Positions 45,201 through 53,100 of a stretch of 64,000 bases of DNA are shown piece after piece; the first letter of the stretch is position 1, and each line of letters begins with the position of its first letter. The translations under genes and the position numbers were made by a program. The notes below the pieces were generated by a model. That model had not been told where the DNA came from. It saw only the letters and a list, made by a program, of their open reading frames with translations, and ran no database searches. Source of the stretch: Effrenium voratum (Eukaryota; Sar; Dinophyceae; Suessiales; Symbiodiniaceae); the NCBI GenBank assembly GCA_963377175.1, contig CAUJNA010003249.1:196509-260508 (forward strand), read 5' to 3'.

Positions 45201-48200
45201 ATTCCCACCCGTATTAAAGTACAGGGCCTACAAGGTTCGCCCAAAAACCATACCCAATCATTGCTTGGGCATCCCCAAATCCCCCACCTGATTCAAGGTA
45301 CCCCCCAGCAGCCCCCAAGATAAACACCTTGCTTAGTCGCGCTTAAACACACGAATACGAAGCCAGTGTTAAATTTTCCCAGGTAACAACTAGCCCTGTT
45401 TTGTGGGTTTGTAAAAAACAACTGCCAGAACACTGGAAATCAAGCTTGGGGTGCCTTTTCGTGTTTTAAAGAGACACCACCAGTAAACCCGAAACCCAGT
45501 TTGAGGGGTAACCCTTGATGGGTTTCCAAAGGGAAACCACAAAGGCAAACCACCAGGAAACTTGAAATCAAGTTATGGGTACCTTTTGTGTTTTCGGGTT
45601 TCAAAGGGAAACCACCAGGAAACCCCGAAATCCAATTTGGCCTTGCCGCGAAAAAAAACAACAACCCAGCCACCACGTATAACGCGCGCCCGGCGCCTGC
45701 CGCCTGCCTCTCAGTGATGGACCCGTCCGCGGAGACCCGCTCGATGAGTTCACCTGCGAGGAACGTGGCTGGTCTTTGGCCAGACCTGCAGGGGCATTGA
45801 ACGGAGACCAAAGTAAAACACGAAATCCAGTTTGAGGGTCAACTAACAAATTCACACCCACAATATGTGTCTGTCTGTCTCTGCGTGTGTCTCTCTCTCT
45901 CTCTCTCTTTCTCTCGCTGTGTTTAAAAATCTTAACAAAAGTGGCACCGTGTTGTAAGCTACAATACACTGGAGGATTTGTTAGCTCCGGTGTCCCTTTT
46001 GGTTTCCGAGAAAACCCAAATGAGCGTACCTCAAATGTACCAATAGCCGGGTCATGGGTCATTCCCACTTGACCTTGAAGAGGACTCGATTCCTTGGTAC
46101 CGAGTTTGTGCCGAACAAAATGCCAGGGTCTGTCTCAAAGTGAGCAGAGCCCTCTTTAGGTCTACACGGATGGCCTTTCTGATTGCAATAAACACGAGAT
46201 CCACACCTACAATGCCGCCCCGACACGGTGATCGTGACATTTACCAACGGTTTTCTTGGTGATGATCCGGGCATCGACCGCCAAACTACCTGCTTGAAAG
46301 GTGACAAACAAGAGTCCCCCACGCTCTGCCTCCTTCGCACAGCTCAAGGACCAGTTGTAGAAGGCGGTGGTCCTCTCTGCGCATTGGTTGGAACGTGCCA
46401 AACAGGCTTAACATGCCATGTCTTTAGGGAGCCCACAACTGTGTGGCGTTCCTTTTGGTGTCTCTTTGAAATCACAAAAAATAACAACTCGTAGCCTCAG
46501 AAACAGATAATTACACTGCAAGGGCTTGCCAAGGCTTGGCCAATCCGATTCAGCCCTTCAGCCCCCCCGTCCTCGAAGCTTTCCTGGAACCGCACGATGT
46601 TGGGGTGATCCTGCCGTGTGACTGGGTGACTGGGTGACTGGAGCTTGCAGAGACGGCGTGATGCAATGCAAACCTGGGAGCTCTGTCGAGGTACATTCTG
46701 ACACCTTTGAGTCCATTACCCCACCCGAAATGCATGAACTCGTTTACCCACTCAACTTGCTGTCCCCAAATTGCCCACACCTTGGGCAGTGAAACAGCCC
46801 CAACCTTTTACCTCCACTCAGCCAGCGGAGTTTCGGATTCGCCGCCCACTTCGGACGCTCGTCGGTCCAAGAGCTTCATGATGTCGATCTCCTCCTTCAG
46901 CTTCTCAGGCTCTTCCACCTGGCGCTAGGGCTTCAAGACGAAAGCCGCATGGGGATCCGTTTTGAGGTGAAGCGTAGCCTGTTTGGGGTTGGCTTCAAAA
47001 GCCATCCAAAGAACATCCGCCAATTTGGGAGTCCCCATGTCTCAACATTTCACCGGCTTCTCAAACAGGTCAGCGGAGCTTCTCAAAAGGTAAAGTGGAA
47101 GCTTGTTCGTTTGCCTCCACTTTACTTGGGTGTGGGCCAGAAATAGCTACCCAAAAATGGAACCCAGGCAAATGGAAACAAGGACTAAAACCCGCGGTCC
47201 CATTCCTGGTGGTTGAATTTTGACCCTTGCCCACTTTTCGGTGAGCCAACAGGCGGCAGGGAGCGGACATGGCTTCGGTCAGTTGACTCCGGCCCAGTGT
47301 CTCATGGGGATTGCTGGATGTCCCGGTGCAAAATGGGAGCAATCCCCACATTTGTTTCAGCTTCTCGATGAACGGGTCCGAAATAGCGGACCGGCAATAC
47401 CAGGAACATTTGTGCATTTTAGGGATGTGAGGGGGGGATTTGTTTAAAAGGAGGTCAACGTGGAACCGTCCCTATACGTAGACAAAATCCAACTAGGCAT
47501 GCCGCATAGCGAAACAAAAAGCAAGTAAAAACCAACCAGAAACGGGGCTGTGGGGAATGACCACTTCTGTGATACAACAGAAAGGGCTTCCCAAAGACGA
47601 TCTTGTTCATATAAAAGGGGACTCCCTTGTATCACAGAAGTGGGGAGAAACCCTTTGATCCCACAACCCTGACCAGAAACCATGATTGATCTCCCTACTT
47701 CCTGGCTCGCTATGAAGGTCCCTTGCGGAATTGATGATATTCTTCCCATTGTTCCTGGATGGCCATTGACAGGGGTCACTGGATTTCCCCTCCAAGGTGA
47801 AATTCCAAGAGCACATGCAAATTCCTAAAATGCTTCACAACTGCCCCTTGGAGGTCCAAAAAAAGGGCCCTGCATCTGGCCAAACCATGGTTTCTCCCTT
47901 GTTCTCCCTGTTCCCGGCTTTGTCATAAACAGTCGGCCCCCCCTTTCTCCTCAATCGGCCGGGCGCGCCCCCTTCTTCCGGATGGTCTTAATGGCGTAGA
48001 CCCTCCCCGTGCGCTGGTCCCTGAGAGCGATCCGGATCGAGTGCAGCACGCCGTGCCCCCCGACATGTTGGGAAGGTATGGTAAGGTGGTGGGGACAAGA
48101 CAGCAACTCGATTTGGGTGTTTTCTTTTTGAGGGCACGGGTCCCTTTTGGCAACAGCAAACCACCCCACGAGGAAATTGGGCTGTTAGAATTTACACCCT

Positions 48201-50151
48201 CTCCCTGCATTGGATTTTTTTCGGTGGAGATACATTGAACAGGCTCTTTCGAGGATACTCTCGGAAGATCAGTTCGTCCTCCGAGTTGCCATGGTCCAAG
48301 TGATGCGCCAGAGTTAGTAACAAAACGCTCCAAACCATCCCAGTGAATCCCAGTTGCCCTTGTAGTGGGTAACCAGCTATCTTCCTTTTGGCATTGAAAG
48401 GGTAGTTCCCTTGGTTGCGTACTATACAGGTAAATAGACCCGCTGGGCATGTAGGAATGAGAGTGATGCCGATTCTTAGAGTGTTCTTGCAGGACAGCCC
48501 CAAGGGCAAAAAACATCACGGCCTTCCGCCCAGCCGCCCATTCGGGTAAGTGGCAAGTCCGGGATGCAAACTCAACCTTTTTATGTCTCAAACTTGTTTG
48601 CCCAAATGTGGTTTTGCAAGTCCCGAGATGGTTCTCAGTCCTTGATGGCTAGCTCTTGCCCAAAAAGCTTGATTGTTTGCAGGTGTTGGACAAAACCACA
48701 TTAGTCAAGTTTCATGACCCACGCTCCATGGCCAAGCCTTCTTGGAAACCCATGCTGCTTTCGAGGAGCTTTTATGATGCTTAGGGGCCAGGGGGTAGGC
48801 AGTTCGTTGCTGAGAACCCCCTCGAACCCCGGTGAGTCAAATTGACTTGTTAGGGCCCAAAGCAACCAGCGTCCTTTCTTTCTCCCTGGCCACCCCCGTC
48901 TGAGTCTCTTGTGAAGGGAATTTTAGGGAACCTACCCATTTGAAGGGCTACTTGCCCGGAGGTCATTGAGACTTGTGGCTGTTGTTGCCACGGAAGCCCC
49001 AAAAGCCAGAACCAATCTTGACACCCCCCCAAAAATATGTGTATATATATATATATATATAAATCCAACAAATATCAAACCCAAGCCCCAGCCTCAAAAA
49101 GAGAACCCTGTGTGAGTTCTCTCCATAAAAGACATCCCCTCCCGCGCCTGCCCTTGCGCACAGAGCCGAACCCCCCCTCCCCGAGCTTCTGCTTCTCGAT
49201 GTCGTAGTAGTCCTGCGCCCAGTCAGGACTGGGGGATCGTGGATTTCAGTTTTTCTTGCTGGTGCTCAGCAGATGTGGGAATGAACCTGGGGATTCCCTC
49301 AAAAGAAGCCACGAGGGATGGTTTATAGGGGTCATTCCCTCAGTCCCTACTGAGCACCAGCATGATTTTGGTTTCCCTTTAACCACACCCGAAAGGGGCG
49401 CTCGAAAAGGACACCAAAACCCCATCCATGTTCAACTGTGTTTTTGCAAGCCGGAAAAGTTGTTGGTCAATGTGGATGGGTTGGCTTGCCAAATGGGAAT
49501 TTCACGGAACCCGCAAACGTACCTGTCAGGCTCCAAAGCAATTAAAGATCCAACATAAACTGGATGCTCATCTGGTGTGGGTCGGGTAGCTTGGACAGGG
49601 CTCCCTCATTCCCCTCTAAGCATCACCGCGTGGAGACTCAACTACAAGTGCTCCAAGATGCTTTAATTAGCCTGTGGGCACATAGGGCCCTGTTGGAAGT
49701 GAACACAGCCCGGCGTGTGAAAATGCGAGCGTTTCATTGCCAATATATTTCGGGAATTCGAAGCGGTGAGCTCTCCACTTTTTAACCGTTGTTCAACCGA
49801 GCCCTCAGTTGTTGGCGTCTCTTGCCTCACTCTGCAAAGTTTAAAACCCCTCCAGAACCAAAAACGTAACGGACCTACACCACACTGAACTTGCATTCTT
49901 TCAGCATCCATGAGTTCGGCCATAGGCAGAATTGCAGCCTTTTTATTCCCCACTCCACCCCCCCCCAACTCACCCCCCACCAGCACCCTCCAACCCAACC
50001 CCCCCCCCCCCTGGGCAACAACTTGAGTTTCGTCTCCCCTCCCCTCCCGCGAGGCTTTGAGAGAACTTCTCGCCTCGATCCGGCCGGTGTTGGTCGCTGC
50101 GAAGTTGCCCAGAGCGAAGCCCCCGTCTTTCACCTGGCCGGTAGGCTCCAT
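27172..50151 (-). CDS. Calcium-dependent protein kinase (CDPK), 28 exons, complete
   Basis: Serine/threonine kinase switched on by calcium binding to its own C-terminal EF-hands. The 28 exons listed separately sum to 1,503 nt and read in frame from ATG (50149-50151) to TGA (27172-27174), giving 500 residues, the usual CDPK length. Seen in the translation: glycine loop GEGGFG at about 37-42, ATP lysine in YAIKT (K59), helix-C Glu75, HRD with catalytic D150, DFG at 175-177, VAPE near 198-201, the junction DGLAAFGRMHKMKK at about 302-315, and EF loops at 341-352, 376-387, 412-423 and 456-467, each with acidic residues at 1 and 12. A TGA lies directly 5' of the start ATG. No N-terminal MG myristoylation motif is seen. 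Introns average about 800 bases and hold simple repeats and short inverted-repeat elements, no other gene seen. Family assignment is secure; exact borders are inferred. Confidence 0.93.
27917..27974 (-). CDS. CDPK exon 27: EF-hand 4, second half
   Basis: Reads DGKIDFEEFFTMMRGAENS, the end of the EF lobe. Acceptor CGACAG|GAC. Donor AGCA|GTCAAG (GT) is inferred from phase; without splicing the frame runs on to a stop at 27807. Confidence 0.85.
28519..28592. mobile_element. Partial copy of the CTCACTTCCTGAG element
   Basis: CCTGCCTCCTGAGTGGTTTGGCCAATC and the following TTGTTTGCCACTATGGTC match the family; right end not found. Confidence 0.5.
28830..28930. mobile_element. GGTACC/AAAGGGAAACC intronic element
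   Basis: GGCTGTCTTTTTTCGAGGGTACC start, core TTGTTTTAAGGGGAACCCAAG, box GGGGGTCCCCATTTTAAGACACACCC end. Confidence 0.6.
29194..29246 (-). CDS. CDPK exon 26: EF-hand 4, first half
   Basis: Reads ESINNIQQIFQQVDQNH. Acceptor CCGAG|GCG, donor CAC|GCCGGC (GC). With exon 27 it forms loop DQNHDGKIDFEE. Confidence 0.9.
29611..29717. mobile_element. GGTACC/AAAGGGAAACC intronic element
   Basis: GAGGGTGTCTTTTTTCGAGG start, core GGCTTTAAAGGGACCCCCAAAAG, box GGGTCCCCAAAG, end ACAAACACACCCATG. Confidence 0.6.
30363..30408 (-). CDS. CDPK exon 25: EF3-EF4 linker
   Basis: Reads VIGDVDVAQAMNLKD, following ELEQ as in E-L-x-x-VLG. Acceptor CGGAG|GTG. Donor GACA|GTCTCC (GT) was chosen because it alone gives the phase needed for exon 26. 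Confidence 0.78.
30643..30720 (-). CDS. CDPK exon 24: EF-hand 3
   Basis: Reads EDIVWNAFKKFDLDNNGSID then FKELEQ; loop DLDNNGSIDFKE is canonical. Acceptor GTGAG|GAG, donor CAG|GCGGAA (GC). Confidence 0.96.
32186..32263 (-). CDS. CDPK exon 23: EF-hand 2
   Basis: Reads ADTDGSGVIDYTEFLAATLD then KKVYVQ; the loop DTDGSGVIDYTE is canonical and EFLAATLDKK is a CDPK hallmark. Acceptor TCCAG|GCT, donor CAG|GCGCGC (GC). Confidence 0.96.
33196..33240 (-). CDS. CDPK exon 22: linker to EF-hand 2
   Basis: Reads AHLDIPSNIEQLLYE, matching the IP-x-x-(L/I)-x-Q-L helix of CDPK. Acceptor GGCAG|GCG, donor GAG|GTGGGT (GT). Confidence 0.9.
34429..34528. mobile_element. 100-bp copy of the CTCACTTCCTGAG element
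   Basis: Same terminal inverted repeats as the 15.5 kb copy and the same GTGGATCGGCCAAGAAAAGTCC start inside; about 0.46 kb from CDPK exon 21 inside the exon 21-22 intron. Confidence 0.75.
34993..35040 (-). CDS. CDPK exon 21: EF-hand 1, second half
   Basis: Reads GDGTLTVAEVKDALDK, completing loop DRNGDGTLTVAE. Acceptor CTGAG|GGG, donor AAG|GTGAGG (canonical GT). Confidence 0.93.
35644..35755. mobile_element. GGTACC/AAAGGGAAACC element, opposite orientation
   Basis: ATGGGCACGCC start, core CCTTTTGGTTTCCTGTTAAAC (reverse complement of the family core), GGGTACCCTCAAAAACAAACG and GAGCCGCCCACAT end. About 40 bases from CDPK exon 20. Confidence 0.6.
35799..35841 (-). CDS. CDPK exon 20: EF-hand 1, first half
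   Basis: Reads IDQLRNMFMSMDRN, the entering helix and first three loop residues. Acceptor GACAG|GATA, donor AAT|GCCGGG (GC). Joined to exon 21 it gives a canonical 12-residue loop. Confidence 0.9.
36462..36502 (-). CDS. CDPK exon 19: junction to EF lobe
   Basis: Reads AVVTVIAAQMSEE, the AALTVIA-x-x-LSEE motif that links the junction to the EF-hand lobe. Acceptor TGGCAG|GCT, donor GAGAG|GACGGC (GA, slidable). Confidence 0.92.
36766..36859 (-). CDS. CDPK exon 18: autoinhibitory junction
   Basis: The longest exon of the gene. It starts IERLAEKEDGPVSALQ and ends DGLAAFGRMHKMKK, the CDPK autoinhibitory/junction helix. Acceptor GCCAG|GATC, donor AAAAAG|GCGCCT (GC). Confidence 0.93.
37951..38060 (+). 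repeat. 110-bp dispersed repeat, copy 1
   Basis: ACTCGGTTGCTTTCTGCTCC through AACATCCCTGGGCAGAATGC matches 54371-54480 in direct orientation; immediately downstream (in gene sense) of CDPK exon 17. Confidence 0.75.
38108..38169 (-). CDS. CDPK exon 17: subdomain XI
   Basis: Reads ACLQKVPMARPSAAACLKHR plus W split, with the RPSA arginine that closes the C-lobe. Acceptor CCGAG|GCG, donor CGCTG|GACCCC (GA, slidable by two bases). Confidence 0.9.
39194..39241 (-). CDS. CDPK exon 16: subdomain X
   Basis: Reads GKHWKGVSVDGKGFVQ, corresponding to W-x-x-VS-x-x-AKD-LV. Acceptor CGGAG|GGA. The donor appears to be GTGCAG|GAGAGC (GA), the only GA donor here whose dinucleotide is not repeated at the next exon start. 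Confidence 0.85.
39458..39480 (+). repeat. (TA)n followed by (CTGT/CTGC)n
   Basis: Pure TA run, then CTACCTATCTGCCTGCCTGTCT-type tetranucleotides to about 39525. Within a CDPK intron. Confidence 0.9.
40041..40070 (-). CDS. CDPK exon 15: helix G
   Basis: Thirty nucleotides reading VLQRVKNANF, matching the V-x-x-G-x-F-x-F region after helix F. Acceptor GCCAG|GTG, donor TTC|GCCACG (GC). Confidence 0.85.
40919..40993 (-). CDS. CDPK exon 14: helix F
   Basis: Begins AWSIGVIAYLLLSGKHPF, the helix F and SG-x-x-PF segment. Acceptor TTCGAG|GCG, donor GAGCAG|GCGGGT (GC). Confidence 0.95.
41472..41534 (-). CDS. CDPK exon 13: AGTPNYVAPEVL
   Basis: Reads AGTPNYVAPEVLAGRYDEKV then D, the P+1 loop and APE motif. 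Acceptor AGCCAG|GCG, donor GAC|GCCTGG (GC), while exon 14 starts GCGTGG. Confidence 0.95.
42362..42440. mobile_element. Partial copy of the CTCACTTCCTGAG element
   Basis: CTCACTTCCTTCTTGAGTGGACTGGCC start is clear; the right end is missing, about 30 bases short of CDPK exon 12. Confidence 0.6.
42468..42501 (-). CDS. CDPK exon 12: activation segment
   Basis: Reads RFHPGEHMRTK, equivalent to the F-x-PGE-x-M-x-T-K stretch before AGTP. Only 34 nt. Acceptor TTGAG|GCGC, donor AAG|GCCGCG (GC). Confidence 0.9.
43490..43533 (-). CDS. CDPK exon 11: DFG motif
   Basis: Reads VGKTALKLIDFGLA plus a split Lys; the DFG aspartate binds magnesium. Acceptor GTCAG|GTG, donor GGCCAA|GCCGGG (GC). Confidence 0.95.
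43701..43748 (-). CDS. CDPK exon 10: catalytic loop DLKPEN
   Basis: Reads DLKPENFLLATKEEAP with the catalytic Asp (D150), Lys152 and Asn155. Acceptor GCTCAG|GAC, donor CCG|GCCGGG (GC). Confidence 0.95.
44302..44320 (-). CDS. CDPK exon 9: 19-nt micro-exon (NNIVHR)
   Basis: GAATAACATCGTGCATCGC supplies NNIVHR, the start of the catalytic loop; the HRD aspartate comes from the next exon. Acceptor CTGAG|G, donor CGC|GCCGGG (GC). It restores the normal spacing YLH-xxx-IVHRD and keeps frame on both sides. Confidence 0.85.
44595..44637 (-). CDS. CDPK exon 8: helix E
   Basis: Reads CVRDMLRAINYLH, helix E leading to the catalytic loop. Acceptor GGCAG|GCTG. Donor CACAT|GCTGCG (GC) leaves a split Met codon completed by the next exon. 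Confidence 0.88.
45440..45640 (+). repeat. Tandem copies of the AAAGGGAAACCACCAGGAAAC unit
   Basis: Three successive divergent units, each with a GGGTTTCAAAGGGAAACCA-like core and AAATCCAGTTTGAGG/AAATCAAG tail, close to CDPK exon 7. Confidence 0.75.
45697..45753 (-). CDS. CDPK exon 7: helix D/E start
   Basis: Reads ELIERVSADGSITERQAA after a split Gly, the GELFDRI...TEREAA region. Acceptor CGCAG|GTGAAC, donor GGCAG|GCGCCG (GC). Confidence 0.92.
45884..45914 (+). repeat. (TC)n microsatellite
   Basis: TGTGTCTCTCTCTC run within a CDPK intron. Confidence 0.9.
46330..46372 (-). CDS. CDPK exon 6: hinge strand
   Basis: Reads DHRLLQLVLELCEG, matching the VMELC hinge of CDPKs. Acceptor GAGAG|GAC, donor GGAG|GCAGAG (GC). 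Confidence 0.9.
46572..46610 (-). CDS. CDPK exon 5: HPNIV segment
   Basis: Reads DHPNIVRFQESFE, the hallmark after helix C. Acceptor GGCAG|GAT. The donor GAG|GACGGG (GA) is ambiguous by three bases because both sides read GAC. Confidence 0.93.
46868..46918 (-). CDS. CDPK exon 4: helix C
   Basis: Reads VEEPEKLKEEIDIMKLL; the Glu of EEI pairs with the ATP lysine in active kinases. Acceptor CCAG|GTG. The donor appears to be TTG|GACCGA (GA), although the border can slide two bases because the next exon also starts GA. Confidence 0.92.
47561..47643. repeat. Perfect 17-bp inverted repeat, 49-base loop
   Basis: CCACTTCTGTGATACAA at 47561-47577 is repeated inverted at 47627-47643, within the CDPK exon 3-4 intron. 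Confidence 0.9.
47969..48020 (-). CDS. CDPK exon 3: ATP-lysine strand
   Basis: Reads DQRTGRVYAIKTIRKKG with the invariant lysine of subdomain II (K59). Acceptor CTCAG|GGAC, donor GGGG|GCGCGC (GC). The split arginine codon joins in phase with exon 2. Confidence 0.92.
49035..49060 (+). repeat. (TA)n microsatellite
   Basis: GTGTATATATATATATATATA run in the intron between CDPK exons 2 and 3. Confidence 0.9.
49148..49212 (-). CDS. CDPK exon 2: glycine-rich loop
   Basis: Reads DYYDIEKQKLGEGGFGSVRK, the ATP-binding glycine loop of subdomain I. Acceptor GCGCAG|GAC, donor GGCAG|GCGCGG (GC). Confidence 0.93.
49257..49362. mobile_element. 106-bp palindromic element (TGCTGGTGCTCAG ends)
   Basis: Perfect 13-bp terminal inverted repeat TGCTGGTGCTCAG / CTGAGCACCAGCA, with GGGAATGA / TCATTCCC inside. 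Lies 45 bases 5' of CDPK exon 2. Related copies at about 7234-7354 and 17551-17630. Confidence 0.65.
50074..50151 (-). CDS. CDPK exon 1 (N-terminus)
   Basis: Encodes residues 1-26, starting MEPTGQ and including FAATNTGRIE, like the NTG-x-I segment that precedes the kinase core in alveolate CDPKs. An in-frame TGA just upstream favours this ATG. A CAG|GTG acceptor at 50133 would be the alternative 5' border. Donor GAG|GCGAGA (GC). Confidence 0.8.
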
Positions 50152-53100
50152 TCAATGCATCCGCGTGGGGCTTGCAGCCTCCATCTAGGTTGCTTCCTTG
50201 CTGTAGGGTCCCAATGAATTTCCCATGTTGGCATGTTGCCCCAAAGTCATGGAATGCACAAACGGGCTCCAATTGGGTATGTGCAAATGTACCGTGTTTG
50301 TGGCAGTGCCGGGTCTGGTAGGGACAGCCCACGGATTGCATCAAAAGGGAATCCAATTTCAAGATAGTCATGGAACCACTCCCAGTCAGTATCAAATTTA
50401 GGATTTGGAACGGGACCCCAATTTGTTCCGAGACTGCCTTTTGTTGACAAGGGTACCCTCAAAAAAGAGAGCAACCCCCGTCGCTCCCTGCACCTTGGCT
50501 CGTATGTTTGACAGGGTCTTACGGGTCTTAGTTTGCCTCACTGAATGGTTCACATGATGATTTGGGTCTTGCACATGTTTTTGAGTGTTTCTCTTTGACC
50601 CCTCATTGATATCGGGGATGCCGAGCAAGCTCAGAGTGGAGATCGTTTGGCTGACGTGGCAATGTGACAAAAAATCTTAGCAATCATGTATAACAACACG
50701 CCTGCATGATCCTCCCGTAGGTCATGCATTTCAAGAAAGCTGCCTGGTTTTTGTCTAGAGGCTTGGCATAACAGGTGCTGCGTTGTGGAGATTGCCTCAA
50801 AGCTCACTGACTCGGTGACCGATCGGCACGCCCTCTGCCGGCCTGTAACTGGGCTCTCTTCTGAAGTTGGCCCCCATGATATCCCTCGGAGATCTCAAAC
50901 CGTCAAAACCGTGCAGGGGGCTCCTCCTATCGTGCTGAGTAAGACCCTGAAATGGCTGACTCCCCTTCTCGCCCTTGAAACACCACAAAGCGGCTCCACG
51001 TTGCGAGACAAGGCATCCTGAGCAAACCCAGTGGGGCTCTTTCTGAGATTTGCAAAAAAGAACAGCTGGAATCATCCAAATTCATCCCCAACAATCTTCG
51101 AGCAAGGTCCACCTTCTGCCAACCTTGCCGGGCTTCGTTAATTTTCACCGAAGAACTCTGGAGATGGTGTTGGTGTGTCTCTTTTGAGTCTAAGGGTTTT
51201 TCTACATACCCCGAAATCACATACCCCAAAAAAGTTGACTATAGAGTGGTTATATAGGGGTTATACAATGTTGCAAAGGCGGCGTGCCCCATTTTCACTT
51301 GCACCTGCGTTTCTTGGCACCGGATTTCCCTTTTCCACCCCCCGAATGCCCTGACCCCCAAAACTCTCCCGAAATCACCCGGCATCCCTCCCCCGAATTC
51401 CCCGCCAACCCCACCCCAATGACCAAAAAGCTACCCCAAGACCCACAACCCCCCCGCATACCCAACAAAAAGGAACCCCAGAACAAAGGACGCACCCATA
51501 ACCAACTATTTTGGGGTGTGTACTTTTTTCCCCACGGTATGCTGTGTTTTCCCGGCCCGAAAGAAATTGAAGAAATTTGGGGTATGTACTCTGCGGCCCC
51601 GGTGGGCTTTGTCCAGGGTTCCTCAGCACCGGTCTCAAAATACGAAATCTGGGGCATCACCTGGGCGTTGTTCTGCCCACACTGCTTTTGCCATCCTGGG
51701 GCTGAACACAAACCATCACGAGTAGCGCCTGGCATAGGCTAACAGTGAAAGTGGCAAGCACACATCCCTACCCCGAGAAGGTGTTTCCATTATTTTGGGG
51801 TATGTACTCTTGGGGTATGTACTTTTACTCTTAGATTGAGGCTACCCCCATTTTTTGTAGTTGCAAACGCAAAAGGAAACCCACGGCTTTGGGTTCACAC
51901 ACACCATGACACACCAGCGTGAACCATTTTCGACTCCAAGGTCAGGTGAGTTCGGAAGCTCAGGTCGAGGCATCATGGTGGTCATGGCTTTCCTGCGACG
52001 GATGAGGGATCCTGGGGGTTGACATCAAAGAAGAAGGCTCCGACAAACGAAGGCAAAAGCAACAGGACAATAGTTACCTACCCCATTGGATCCATCTACC
52101 CTATAGTAGGAAACACAACGATCACAAGGGAAACGCATCTCCACAATTCGCAACACCATGGACTCCATCCAGCATCCAGCAGATCGCAAGATCGCGCAGC
52201 CCCATCCATTGCTTTGCGGATCTGCGAAAGGCGCGGGACTTTCTTTTGGCAGACGAAAGCTGCAACCCATTCCCATCTCACCATGGACCAAGATGGGTTT
52301 TGGAAGCGACCAAGTACCTCAAGAGCTCAACGACTTGGGGCCAAACATAGTTCTAAGGCCGTCGAACTAAAGGATTCCTTCTAGGGGACTCTCAATCAGC
52401 CAGGGTCTGGACCCCTTTTTGGGTTGACTTTGATGGGAAACCTCCCAACAAGGCTGTGTCAAATTCGAGGGCGTAGGGAAACCAGAAGGGAAAATACACA
52501 TTTGTTGGATCCCTGATTTTAGACACAGCCCCCCAACGTAAAAAAAAAGAAAAGAAGAGGACACCCTCTCTGACTCGCCCGCGCTCCCGAGGGGTCCTCG
52601 CTCTTCACTCGCTCCCGGTGCGGATCGTGGTGGGGATGGTGGGCATTCACTGGGTGCGACGCAATCTGAGTTGCCTTAGCCGCCTCCTGGCGATGCGTGA
52701 CTCCTACAATTTGTTCCCTGGGCCCTCCAATGAACAGCCCCAACCCCTTAAGCGGTCGGAAAAAAACAACTCTCAAACTTGCAGTTCGCAGGGAAACCAC
52801 CCAGCTCAAAGTAAGTTTGAGAACCCCTGCCAATGTGCACTTAAAAATAATTTGCCCACCTAGCTCTTGTTCATTTCGTTGAGGCTTCAACACGGCAAGC
52901 ACTGCGCCCCCCCAGGAAAGCAACCTGGATCACAAACCATTTCATCTTTTCAGGCCGAGGCTACTATGAGTTTTTCTGCATCCGCATGTGGAAAAGATTC
53001 AAAGAACCACAAGAAAGCCAAACGGGAGTGAACGCGCTACTGAGATGGAGGTTCTTGGCCCAGCTGCTGCACGAGTAGGCCCATCTTGCTATCTTGCTGG

